Below are positions 1-11,900 of a DNA stretch of 64,000 nucleotides, piece by piece. The stretch covers positions 24,800,001-24,864,000 of the forward strand of contig NC_135774.1 in NCBI RefSeq assembly GCF_028453695.1, in the 5' to 3' direction. The first letter of the stretch is position 1. The number at the start of each line of letters is the position of its first letter. The notes under the pieces are model-generated. The model saw only the letters and a program-made list of their open reading frames with translations. It searched no databases and was not told the DNA's origin. A program made the position numbers and the translations under genes. The DNA is from Augochlora pura (lineage: Eukaryota; Arthropoda; Insecta; Hymenoptera; Halictidae).

Positions 1-2271
1 AAGGGCACGCTTGTTTCCAGAAAACTGTCTGATACGTGGTCTACGACCGCCTTTCTTAATTGTCTACGAAGATCCCGTGTTTTTCTACACATGTGATCGA
101 TTGCCCTTTCCAAACCTTCGGATTGTTCCTTGACGCCTATCTGTTGAATTATATTTGAATTGTCATGAATAATGTATAGATTTTAGCGCAGTATGGACAT
201 TCAAATAAAATCTATGCTATTGTTTCACTAAATTGATTATTAGAGTGCAATATATGAAAATATTTTAATTGATATCATTATCGGAGATTACATTATTTAG
301 TATGTTTAATTAAAAGTACTTTTGAATTCGTTTAATATGAAATTATTAAAAAGAAGCTATGTACACAAGCAAATCTAAAAAACAATGCATGGAATTGTAT
401 GGTTGATGCAATTTTGTATAATAAAACAAAATAATCACATGGTAAGAAACAAAGAAATGTGTGTGGAATTTATGATCAATTTGAATTCAATTCAAACTAC
501 ATGTTTACTTTCAAGCTACAGTTTATCTAAGTTTAATCAATGTAAAGTCACATCTGCAATATGCACTATGTGTCTACTTTATATACTTCTTCATTTCTAT
601 CAACTGGAAACTATATTAAATGTTGTGGAAGTATATCATATTTACAGCTGTGCAGACAAGAGGTCATTTATAAAATTTTTAAACACTCCACTGTTAAGAA
701 TGATAATATTAGTGCTTGTTGTAAAACATCACAGGAAAGTAGGAGCATTATACATTATATGTGAGAGCTAATTCAGCAGTTATTTTGCTTGATTTATAAA
801 TTATATGCAAAGAAAGTGCCAGAACACAAGGTTTTCATATTTACCCGTTTCCCACCCCGAGCGAGCTGTAACTGCAGTCATCAAAATAAAGAAGAAATGA
901 GTAGAATGAACATATTAAAATACAGAGAAATCATTTTAAGAAAATCTGTCTCCATAAAAACTTATACAACTGCAAAACGTAGTGTACAGAAGAACATATC
1001 TTATGAATAAAAACCAATTCAAGATAAATAATAAAAAAATCAAAGTAAATAACCAGTCTGTTCTATGTGTGAATAGCTTGTACACGTATTCATTTTTTAT
1101 ATAAATTATTAGAAAGATTCGCTTACAGCATACTTACATTATTCATATATTCACTGAGCAAATCTTGTAGAGCTTGCCTAACTGCATTACATTCTGCAAC
1201 AATGCGTTCTCTGCGCTCATCTCTAGTACATGAGGAATCTGCCATTAGTGCAGCCCCACTAATAATACTCTCCAATCTTTCTTCCAGGCTAGGTCTTGTG
1301 CGTACTTCATTATACGCCAGCGGAGACATTACCATTCTCTCGTCAAAATCATCTAACGCGGCAGCTAGTTCACCGGGCCCTTCGTAAGGATGTTGACTAT
1401 CGAGAGGAGTTTTTCCCTGTGCAACATCGTTGATGGTATTCACGGCTTCGCATACTTGCTTCAGAACATAATCACGATTGGCTTTAGCGGCAGCCAGCTC
1501 AGGATGTCGAACATAAACTTTGGAGGCAGTAAGAAGCATAGTGGAATGCTTCTTGAGCACAGCTCGAGCTGCAGCTAAATCATCTCGTAATTGAGGATCT
1601 TTTAATTCCTGCTGACGCTTTGCAGCTTGATTCATGAGTTCTGATGCATTTCTTCCAAATTGCTTGATGTTTTCTAACAATTCTCCTTGGGAAGATGCAT
1701 TTTTCAGCTTCTGTAAGTCGTCTTCTACTACGTGCAATGATTTTAGTAATAAATGCACGTCAACCATATCTGCTAGAATAAGTAAACGAGTTACTGCTGA
1801 CAAAAGATTTCTCGCAGCACGGACCATATTGCCTCTTTTTAACGAAGAGCAAGGATCTTCTGAGAATTCCCTGTTCAGACAATAATAACGTAAGTGTACA
1901 TTGAAAAATATTTACATTCTAAAAAAAATTTTGTAAAAAAAATACAAGCAATACCTAGCAGCAATGCTCATTGCTGCACCAGTCTTTTTAACTTCTTCAA
2001 CAGCACTTAACATTTCAGCAGTAATGTCAGGATTTTCGTACGCAATTTGTTCTCCTTTTTCAATAAAATTACTAGTTGCCTTTTCTACAGTACCTACAAG
2101 AGCACTGGCTCTCTTTGATTTTCCTTTCTTCTTCTTGCTAGGGCCCTTTGTATTTACAAGCGTGGTTACTTGCAAAACTAAGGGCTCTAATGTCTTCTCT
2201 ACAGACATGGTACGAATTTCCAAATTCTTGGGATCCCATTTTAAAGTGATTGGACCAAAATGATCTGACAT
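1..2271 (-). CDS. alpha-Cat: alpha-catenin, N-terminal half (partial, 3 exons)
   Basis: Alpha-catenin links the cadherin-beta-catenin complex to actin at adherens junctions. Coding exons on the minus strand are 1955-2271, 1138-1870 and 1-140; the gene continues past base 1. Exon junctions keep frame (phase 2, then phase 0) and every intron is GT-AG. The protein starts MSDHFGP and reads about 397 residues to the edge, covering the vinculin-homology region that carries the beta-catenin binding and dimerisation segment. Hallmarks include NMVRAARNLLSAVTRLLILA, SLEERLESIISGAALMADSS and the DHMCRKTRDLRRQLRKAV block of the last visible exon. The start is the ATG at 2269-2271; an acceptor (TTTTCAG) ending at 2297 shows that it lies in an exon with about 25 bases of 5' UTR, so at least one noncoding exon lies upstream. 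The 997 bp intron 141-1137 is AT-rich with nothing recognisable. Identity is secure; beyond base 1 is unseen. Confidence 0.96.
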
Positions 2272-4814
2272 CTTTGTTGATTTATACAAGTCAATTCTGA
2301 AAATGGAGTAAAACATACACATGCATACATATGTAAATCCTTCTGTCATCAAATTACCTGTGCTTTTGAATGTGATACAGATAATTTATCAGATAATATA
2401 GTTAAATCTTCATTTTATTTCTTCAGTGGCTCTGTCTTGAACAATATTTCGCTAATAATTTTTTAAATCGTCGACGCATAAAATATGTAAAAATGGATTC
2501 ATTTATAACGAGTACAGACGCCTAAGTTTCGATATAATGAAAAATGTAACGGGGCTGAACAAGTTTCTTATCTAATTCGAATTCTGATAATAGCATCGAC
2601 GCAGCGAACCTATTTCTATTCGATTTCTTCCCACACTAGCATAAACACCCACAGTCTGCTAATAACATTAAGATCATTTTTTTTTATCGCGAAATTAACA
2701 GTATTTATTATCTGCTCGTGAAATGCGCTGAAAAATTGTAGATTTTTAACATCGTCCGAGGCGTATGCGATCGGGGAACACACAACTTTGAAATACTCCG
2801 CTAGTTTCCCAAGTTTTGACACTTGCATACGGGTGATACAACATCGATACAATGAAACAATAGATTCTTACCTTCATAAGACTACGGCTTCAAACCTATA
2901 GATTTGCGAATAAAACCCAGGTCCGGCTATCTCTAGAATGCTTTCCCACGAAATCAGTCACATTGAAAAGCAAACACTTTAGCGTGTACACAATCCCGTA
3001 TCATTTCGATGTATCATCCGTTTGTCATCGACACTTCACTCATGACGTCATGATTTCCGCCACAGTTGAAAAGTTAACGATAGCCAAGCGAAACCGGTCT
3101 ACGCCCGAAACTCGGACTACGAATGTTAGAGCGATCGAGCGTTGCTTGTAGAAACGATGCGAGCACGGTGCACACCGCTGAAAACAATAGTTGTTGAGCC
3201 TACACATTCACCTCTCGATAGCGCTATGAAAAACAGCATTACCATCTGTGTCATAAGATTCTGTGACACGGATCACAGCGCCACAATTTACGTGGCTGTC
3301 GTATATATCAGCATGTAATCGAATTTTTTAAATTTCCAACCTCTGATTTCATCGAATTTTTCTCGATCTATCACATCGATATTAGCGTTTCTATAAAACT
3401 GATATTAATTGAAATGTAGTTTCATTAGAAATATTCATGAACTACAAAGAAATAGCCGTAAAATACCCCCTTTCTCACTTGTTTATATGTACGCGGACGA
3501 TTATGGTGCCTCTGGCGAAGAAAAAATAAAGCTTAGTTCGGAGTCTATACAGCGCCAATTATGGTAATTGGGGAAAAACTATAATTATTAGCTAAATTCG
3601 ATTGTTGGTCATTTTGACTAGCAGCTTCAGTGTTTTAATGTTATATTAATTAGCGCTGTGCGGATACCGAACGGAGCTTTATCCTTTTCTCTGAAAGAGG
3701 CGCCACCATCGTCTGCATATGCACAATGCAGGGTCGCCCAAAAAGATTAAATCTAGAAAACTTAGGACATAAAAAGTTAAGCCACGAGTACGGAATTAAA
3801 AATTGCCCTTATTAGTAGCTAATTATTGAATTAGGAATTTTTTGAAATACGTATATATGTCATTACGTATAAACATTACATTCGCTGTATGTATGCACAG
3901 TAATGCCTCACCATATTGAGACATTTCTACCTCCCCATATTGCGCATTTTTATCCCCAGAACAGAAGGCTCTGATTCTCTTAAAGCGACAATCAAGAGCG
4001 AGCAAGAGCGAAAGCTCTAACTCGTGGGTGATTTGAATGGCTTTTGAATTTCTTTAAAAATAACATTTATACATTAAATTTTTCATTTCGTGCAAATAAT
4101 TATCTTTCAGAAAAAGATATGAAGATACTATTCACTTGCAACATTCTTTCATTCTCTCGCGCTAACATTCAGAGCAGTAAAATAATTAGCTGGGCTGTAT
4201 CTTGCTCAACCTGACGATATATTGTCTGTGCACATTGAGCATCGTTCGCAAGTTCGCTAGTAAATGTGTTTAGTAATTCTACGAAGTGAAAAGTACAAGA
4301 CAAATATTGTGTCGTGTGTTTCAGATGGACCGCCAAGAATACGGATGCGCGAAATGAATGAGACCGTGAACATGGTAAACGGAGACAAACTACATTGTTC
4401 GTCGGTGTGACTGGTTTCGCTTGTGGTTGTGCTAATATCGCGCTCTCTTTCTTATTCGCTATTTGTTCTCTTTCTCTAAAACTGTGAGGACAGCGCTGCT
4501 TTACTGTGGAGCATCAACGAATTAGAGAACGGCAGCTTCTGTACCATACCATTTGCAATGGTGTACTAATCAAAACATTTGACTCTATAAATTTCACAAT
4601 CTATGCAATGCGATCTCAAAGATCGATATTTACGATTTAAATAGGAATGTCTTGTTTATAGAGAACCAAAATGTTAAAAATGAAAAGATATGTAAGAAGA
4701 TAGCAGAATTTCTTATTTTTGGTCTCTTATCACAAACTATTACCTATTATTATCGTTAATGTAGATGTTAGTTCTTAATTCAAGAGTTTATTTGTTCAAA
4801 TATTTCAATATAAA
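2272..4814. other. divergent intergenic region, alpha-catenin / Eme1
   Basis: This 2.5 kb stretch separates two genes read away from each other. It must hold the 5' noncoding exon(s) and promoter of alpha-catenin and the promoter of Eme1. I see a 12-base palindromic CRE-like site at 3041-3052 and no convincing coding exon. The open frame at 2616-2852 (minus) has no recognisable homology and no good splice context. No tRNA or repeat family was recognised. Confidence 0.6.
3041..3052. promoter_or_regulatory. CRE-like palindrome CATGACGTCATG
   Basis: A perfect 12-base palindrome containing the full TGACGTCA consensus bound by CREB/ATF bZIP dimers. It lies about 770 bp upstream of the alpha-catenin start codon and 1.76 kb upstream of Eme1, within the divergent promoter region. 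The match is read directly; function is inferred and a chance 8-mer in 64 kb is possible. Confidence 0.35.
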
Positions 4815-6513
4815 ATGGCAGATATTGTTGTGCTGAGTGATTCAGATATATCTATTTCTTCTGTTAAAAATGATCGACCCGTAAATTCGAATTTCGACGA
4901 TGATGACTTTGATTTTCCCGAAGTTCATTTTCATCATGCAAATGATGAGGAATTATCCACAGCAGATGACTATTATAATAAAAATTATTTATCCAACGTT
5001 AGTGCCCCCAAATTAAAAAAAGTCTGCTCATCATCATCATCTACAAGTACTCAAAACACTAAATCCAAAAAACGAAATGTTAGAACATCTTCCTATAGCT
5101 CATCAGATTCATCTGATCCGATCAAGTTTAATGAAGACAAAGCGAGACACACAACTAAAGTTGATAAACCTGCTAAAAAGAAAAGTAAAGATCAGTTGAC
5201 AGAGGAAAGGTTGAAAAGACAGCAACAACTGAAGGTAGACAAGGCACTGAAAGCAATTGCATCAAAAAACTCCAAAAACATTCAGCCAGGTGAATGCATG
5301 AAATTTATGGAAGTTATTCTAGATAAAGGTATTGAACAACTTAACTGTAAGAATGAAATTTTAACTGCATTAATTAATGCCAATATACAATTCAGTATTA
5401 GTAATGAATTAATCCCAAATAGCATTACATGGAAAAGAAATATTGAACACAATTATCTTGACGAAGATAATGAAGTATGTAAAACAACAAATATTGAAAA
5501 AGTTAATCAAATGTTAATAATATGGAATTGGAATGAGGTAGTAACAAAAGTAGCAGATGGCAGTTTTTGTGCAACTGTATCCAATATCAAAGAATCATTT
5601 CCAAACTACAATATAGTGTTAGTTATCTATGGCATAGGAGATTATTTCACAAGGAGAAAACAATCAAAGAAATCAAGTAAAAATGGAGGACAGAAAACTA
5701 AAAGTAAAAGCAATTGTGAGTTTGAAAGTTATCCTGAAATTTCAAAACAACAACTTCAGTCATGCTTAAATAAAATACAAATTATTAGCAAGTGTAGCAG
5801 TAGATTAATAGATAAAACAGAAGAGTTGGCACTAATGGTATACCAGTGTACTAAAGCTATAGCAGAGATTCCATTTAAGGCAGAGAAGAATAAAAATTTG
5901 TCAAGCAAATTTGATTGGTATGTAATGGGAGATAACAGAAACTCAGTGCGCGTGGATAAAGATGGAAATGGATTGAAAAGATTATGGCAGCAACAACTTT
6001 GTCAATTCAACTTGAGTAGTCTGGAAATTGCAGAAGCAATCTGCTCCGTATATCGATGTCCTGCAGATTTGATGGAAGTAAGTGTTACATATTAAGAATG
6101 ATTTAATACATTGTACAACTTTTGTTCTACTCTGTTTTTTTTTCCAGGCCTATAACAATTGCTCACAAACAGAAGGACTCAATCTACTAAAAGATATACC
6201 AGTAAGATATTAATTTGAAGTATTTTTTATAATTTCAACATGTAATAACTCATATTACTATTTAAACAAATAAAATAAAATGTTAATATGGGTCACTGCA
6301 TGTATGTAAGAGAAAATTATATGCAAACGTTTAAAACTTATAAAGATTAAGTAATTTATTAGTATGATTAGACTACGTAAGTATATCTCCCGTATTTTAC
6401 AGATTAGAAGAGCAGTCGGACCTCTCACGACATCACGTAAAGTAGGCCCCGAATTAAGCAAAAAAGTCTATATAATGTTCACATCTGAAGATGGTGAAAT
6501 TTTATTAAGTTAA
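4815..6513 (+). CDS. EME1: Eme1/Mms4 crossover-junction endonuclease subunit
   Basis: Eme1 is the non-catalytic partner of Mus81; the heterodimer cuts branched DNA such as 3' flaps, nicked Holliday junctions and stalled forks in the nucleus. Exons are 4815-6077, 6148-6201 and 6403-6513, all in frame, giving 475 residues. Residues 1-150 are a low-complexity Ser/Asp-rich tail that opens with a SUMO-interaction-like IVVLSDSD. A Lys-rich coiled segment (about 112-145) leads into an ERCC4-like fold without an ERKxxxD catalytic motif, as expected for Eme1. The C-terminal part has GLKRLWQQQLCQFNLSSLEI and ends in TSRKVGPELSKKVY, typical of the family's helix-hairpin-helix end. The start is the first ATG in the open frame. 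Without the splice at 6077 the frame would end early at 6095. A plausible poly(A) signal lies 74 bases past the stop. Confidence 0.9.
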
Positions 6514-8910
6514 GTATTTTTATATATGAAATGTCTACTCCCTTCTATTTATTAAATTAATGTAATAATCAAACGTAAAAAATTATAATAAAGAAATATT
6601 TCATATAATCTTCTGCTTATTTCAGAGATATTAAAAAATGTAGGTAATTTCTTCATATTTGTATGTTACACAACAAATAACATTATGATTATATAAAAGC
6701 TTTAATCATGTTTTATATATTAATCATTTTAAAAACCTAGCGCATAATTTGACTGGATGAAAAGAATGTATGGATAATGAAAATCAATATGCCACGCAGA
6801 TGGATATGATATCATTGTAATTAGTCTAATTCTGCGCTAGATATTTTTGAACATCGTGTACAATATGAAATGTAACATTTTTACTATATTAAATGTATAT
6901 ACAATGCATTTGTTTACAGTAGGTATTTAACTGAGACACACACACGGTTTAATAAAAATAGTTTTCTAACATTTTGTACAAGTATTTATTAAACATAAAA
7001 TGTCTAAAAGTTTGTTATAAAAAAAAATGTCAGCTGTTTCATAGCAGCTTTTCTCTACTATCTTACAGTAAAAAATATATAAATGATTTGATGCAACCTA
7101 AAAGAACATATCTCGTAAATATTTAATGTAACTCCTACTAAATTAATAACTGTATAAGGATTAACATTACACAGATCTCTCACATGAATTTCTTGCACAC
7201 ACTTCTCATACATTTCTTTATCACTGCTAAAGTAGCATTAAAAGGAAACAAAACAAACTATTGTAACATCTTAGCTTCTGACAATCAATATGATAATATT
7301 TAAAGATGAAAATTTTCATCTTAGAGATAAACATTATTGTTTACGCTAAAGATAAGTGTGTGGTCAACGAGCTAATTATATTCAATTTTTTCTCGACAAT
7401 TTTCTCGATTGTCAAATAATATAGTCAACAGTATAAAAGGCTGTATAAAAGTGAATATACTATTATACTTTTTGTTTTGAAATATTTGATAATCTGAAAG
7501 TGAATGTTTTTAAGTCGAGCAAATTTTTAAATATTTTCGTTTACAATATAAAATGTAATATTAACAAAAACATTGCTAGTCTTCTACTGTCAACATGCAT
7601 GGAAGAAAGATACAGATAAATAAAACAACATAGATAAAAACGAATTAAATAAAAAAGGTAACATGGAACTGTATACAACATGGACATTTACGTTCACTTA
7701 TAAAATGATTCTTAGTCTTTATGTAATGAAAATTTTTATTATTGAAATTCATCATTTTTTACTAACAATATACATGATTCGTAACCATAATACAGAAAAT
7801 TAATTTGTTAAAAACATTTGATGATTCATATTTTACAGGTATGCAAAAGATTTTAATGCTAAAAATGCTTACAGAAAAGTGCATCACATAAGGTGATACC
7901 AAGAATGTACATGTTAACAGTTAGAAGACTTTTAACAGCTTTCTGAAACATTTTTAATAGCAACTTTGATTTAATAAAATATTATTAATGACAAGTATTA
8001 ATTTCATCGTGGTCATAGCAATAACGAAGTAGATTTGAAAGCAAAATTTTACATTATCAGTTTAAAGTATTGATATTGTAAAGAATGCACTTTCAATTTG
8101 TACCAGCAATTCATTTTTAATATATTTTTGACAGTGATTCAATACTTTTGAATATTATCGTTGTCCTTAATACTGTGGCCCATATCTTGCAGTAAAAAAA
8201 TATTTAAATAAAAGAAAGTCGGCTGCATATAAAAGTAATATGGAACAAGATACATGATTGTAATTTATATAGTTGGCTTCCTATTCCAAGCTGCATCTTT
8301 CTATATTGTTTAAAAATAGTGACAGTAGTATGAAATTTGTATATGTGATGTAAAATTCTAATGTAATGAACGATGCACATTAAATTCGAAACTTGACAAT
8401 AGTTGTTAAAAATAAAGTCTCGCTGGAAGGAGAAACTCTTGTTTCTATTGAAATAAGATACCCGTGATATGATGGTTTATCAGATTTATCTGTAAAAAAT
8501 AGTCCAACGAATTTTATCTGTAAGCAATAGGAGTATAAAGGTAATAAAGACAATTAATTATTTTTTGTTAGCAAATATTATTAATAGGATCAGTAACGGT
8601 TTAATGTCAGCTTAAGAAAAGCTGTAAGTATACAACATATATTTAAAATATCAAGTTTGGAGGTTTTGTTCTTACCGATTTTAAAATGACTATGTGACTC
8701 AAAGAAACTTTAAAAAACAATGTAAGGTTGCAAGAGAATAGGAAGCCACGAAATAGTGGTTCTATAAAACAACAGTATTTGATTTGTTATCTTTATACTC
8801 ATCTAAAACCATAATTTTAAATCCACCATAATTTATAAGTTCACTCGCACACACATTCAAGCATTTTGGCAGGCAAGAACCTAGGAGAATCTAGTAGCAA
8901 GAGAGCGGTA
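6514..8910. other. convergent intergenic region, Eme1 / Exportin-7 3' UTRs
   Basis: This 2.4 kb AT-rich stretch lies between two genes that run towards each other. It has no coding signature on either strand. It is best read as a short Eme1 3' UTR on the left and a long Exportin-7 3' UTR on the right. Minus-strand AATAAA candidates exist near 6985, so the Exportin-7 UTR could be up to about 1.9 kb; the true end cannot be fixed from sequence alone. Confidence 0.5.
6587..6592 (+). terminator. AATAAA poly(A) signal of Eme1
   Basis: Canonical AATAAA 74 bases downstream of the Eme1 stop codon, the first on this strand after the gene. It is assigned by position only. Confidence 0.45.
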
Positions 8911-11900
8911 TCACTGCAATGTCATCATATTATCATTGGTAACATTTGCAGATGAGTAAGGTCCTTTCATGGTTTCATTTATATCTTTTATAAGCATCGA
9001 CAAATTTTGTGTAAACCTAAAATAAAGAGAAATATATATATATATATATATATATTAGTTTAAATATTTTTCTTACTTCCATTTTTCATTAAGGAGATCT
9101 TTCACGTGCTCGAACATTATCATCACTGTCTTTAATTATTCTTACTTGTCTCTATTTCTTGTAAGTAGATTCCTCTCGACTCCCTCCATTAAATTTTCAA
9201 ACCACTGCGCCATTGTTGCCTGCTTATCGACTGGTTGACTTCTAATAATATTTTCTCGTAATTGATTGAAATACTGAAATTATAAACATATTTTTATTAA
9301 TGCGATAGCCGAAAAATTCGTTGTAAAATATTAAACGACTACGCGATTTATACTTACTTCCTCATTTAAAAGAATCAGTACCAAAAGAGGGCGCGACATA
9401 CCCCATTGATTCCTACAGTCCTCAAACATTATCACATTTAAAATTGTACTTAATATTTGTTGGAGAATTTCAGGATGTTGTTTTAAAACTTGTAGAAATA
9501 AATCTCCGCCCCCTGGAACTACAGCATTTTTCCTCCTAGCATAGGTTCCTGAAAAAAGACGACAGATGTTGCACGTATGAATTGATGTAGAATATAACTA
9601 CTAAGTACATGATACCTTTTGGATAAAGATGTCTAAATAAATAAGACACAATATGATCGAGGGTGGAACAACTGCCAGTAGAAATCATTGTATCTGCAAT
9701 GAAATATGAATATTATTTCAGTTCCGTAAAAAACAAAGTTACAGTAATTTGTAATGCAAACCTAGTGCTGTAAGGCCTTCGCTGATGCTTGATAGAATAT
9801 ACAAAAAAACTCTGGGCTCCAAAGTGGCAAGGAATACCATATGGTCCTGTGCCAAATACTCGAGTAACAGATAGTACGTTACAGACAACTTTGTATAATG
9901 CTGTAGAATATAATATGATAATATTAAATTTCGCATTTATATCTCCCGAACACAACATTTCTCTGAATCAAGCGCATACCAATAAATCACTCTGTGGTAT
10001 ACTAAGAAGTAATTTTATAAATGTGTTAAGTGCATTATCCAACGCCTCGTCTCCATACAATCTGAACGCTCCGAAATTCACATAATTCCCGCACAAAGCT
10101 GCTTTCAGCATACTGAAGCATATACTTATTCCCTTTAGTTTTAAAGGGTATATTTGATCCTTTGGAACATCAACAGTCAATATACGATTACCGTAACTAC
10201 ATATCACTTTGCTAGCTTCACGAAATAATAACATTCCATGCGGAGAAGACGCATCGAATTGTAATCGTTGACTTCTATTTTGTGCTAATTCGGCAAACAA
10301 TTTTAGGACGGGTGTTGTGACTTGTGGTTCATAATGCCATAATTCTACAGCATGTAATAAAATTGGTGTGTAATTTGGATATCTACGTGTAAATCAAGGT
10401 AAATATGTTAAATATTAGGTACATATGAACATAAATATATATAATAAAATATTTTTTCATTAGTAATATATTAAAAGTGAAAGGATACAACCAATCCCAT
10501 AGCATCATGTACGATGTTTTTGTGTTAAATGCAAACGCTAAGCCTCTTAAATCTCTTGCCAAACCGATTAAAGCCTTCTTCGCATCTTCTGCTGCAAAAA
10601 GTGAAGGATCTGCGGCACCCATCAATTGTCCCAAACTTTCCAATGCAGCTATTTAAAGTATAACATAAATGTGGGGATCAAGTTAATGTATAATTGTATT
10701 GCGTTTTATATTTCAACTAATATAGATGTACCTGTCAATGGTAACATAAACGTGTGAAACCTGTCTTCATCTTCTCCTAAATCTACCATTAACAATCTAC
10801 CCAAAGATGTGTAAAACATTGATCTACAACGCATTTCTGATGAAGGAACATTGTTTCCCAGAAATGGAAAGTGCTCTCCCTATTTATAAAAGTAACCGTA
10901 ATTAATGTTCTTCCCTTACACGATTTTCAGACAGCAACTTTCTACATAGCTATTTATACATACTGTGTGATTGTTGAGCATAAATTGTACTTCGTCTAAT
11001 TTTACAAGTTTCCGAACACAGCTAAAACCCACGGATAAATCGTTTAATGAATTTAGCGTTTTCGAAATAATTTGTTCGCTACGACCCCAGTATTTCAAAT
11101 TTGTTATACTGAAAATAAAATATCAAAAATTAGTATATGTCATAGATTGTTTCAATGTGTTACTTTTCACTTACATTTTTCGAATAAGAATACCAAGCGT
11201 CATAGATTCATCGTTCACTCCTAGAACGTCCGAAAGTCTTCTATAAACTTTCGGATTTTTTTGAACTTGTTCGCCCACATATATTTTACGAAATTGTTCG
11301 AAAAAGCTCAACATCGCTAACTCCAATTTTTCACAGCCACCACCTTGTGCAAGTTGTGAATCAGTCAAATGCATTAATTGAAGTACTTTGCAGACCAGTT
11401 CACTATCGACTGCATCATACTCTTCGTTATTATTAAATGTTACTTTCCCACCAATGACACCGCCTATTTTTTTTGAAACATTACATTAACGTTCCTTGCT
11501 TTACATAATTTTACCAATTTATTAATTGTCGAAATAATGTTTACCTATAATGTATACAAGCCACGTCAGTTGACCTTCTCTTATTGCGATATCCATTTGC
11601 TGACTTGGAGATGATGTTTGAGTTAGCAGTTCTTGGTATGCTCGTGCAGCTTGATCGAAGAGTTGTACTAGTAAGGTGTAAGTTTTTTGATATTCACACC
11701 TTCCGATTACCGATATCTGCTCCAATTGTTGATGTACTACTGCTAAATCATCGAGCGGATCTTCCAAACGATCCCTAACTACTATAGCAACCGAGTCAAA
11801 TCTTGAAGTGATATATGCATTGACAACTTCGGGTGTATAGACGTCTAATAAATGTCGATCTCCTGTTTTAACGTAAGGTAAAGATGACACCATCTTTTGC

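Noticed and set aside
2269..2352. Upstream in-frame ATG of alpha-catenin giving about 27 extra residues.
   Set aside because: An acceptor (TTTTCAG)ends at 2297 between the two ATGs, and the MSDHFGP start matches the family.
2616..2852. 78-codon minus-strand frame upstream of alpha-catenin.
   Set aside because: No family recognised, ends in AT-rich DNA, and alpha-catenin is complete at its own start codon. Probably 5' noncoding.
6078..6095. Unspliced Eme1 ending at 6095.
   Set aside because: ATGGAA/GTAAGT is a consensus donor and two downstream exons supply the conserved Eme1 C-terminus in frame.
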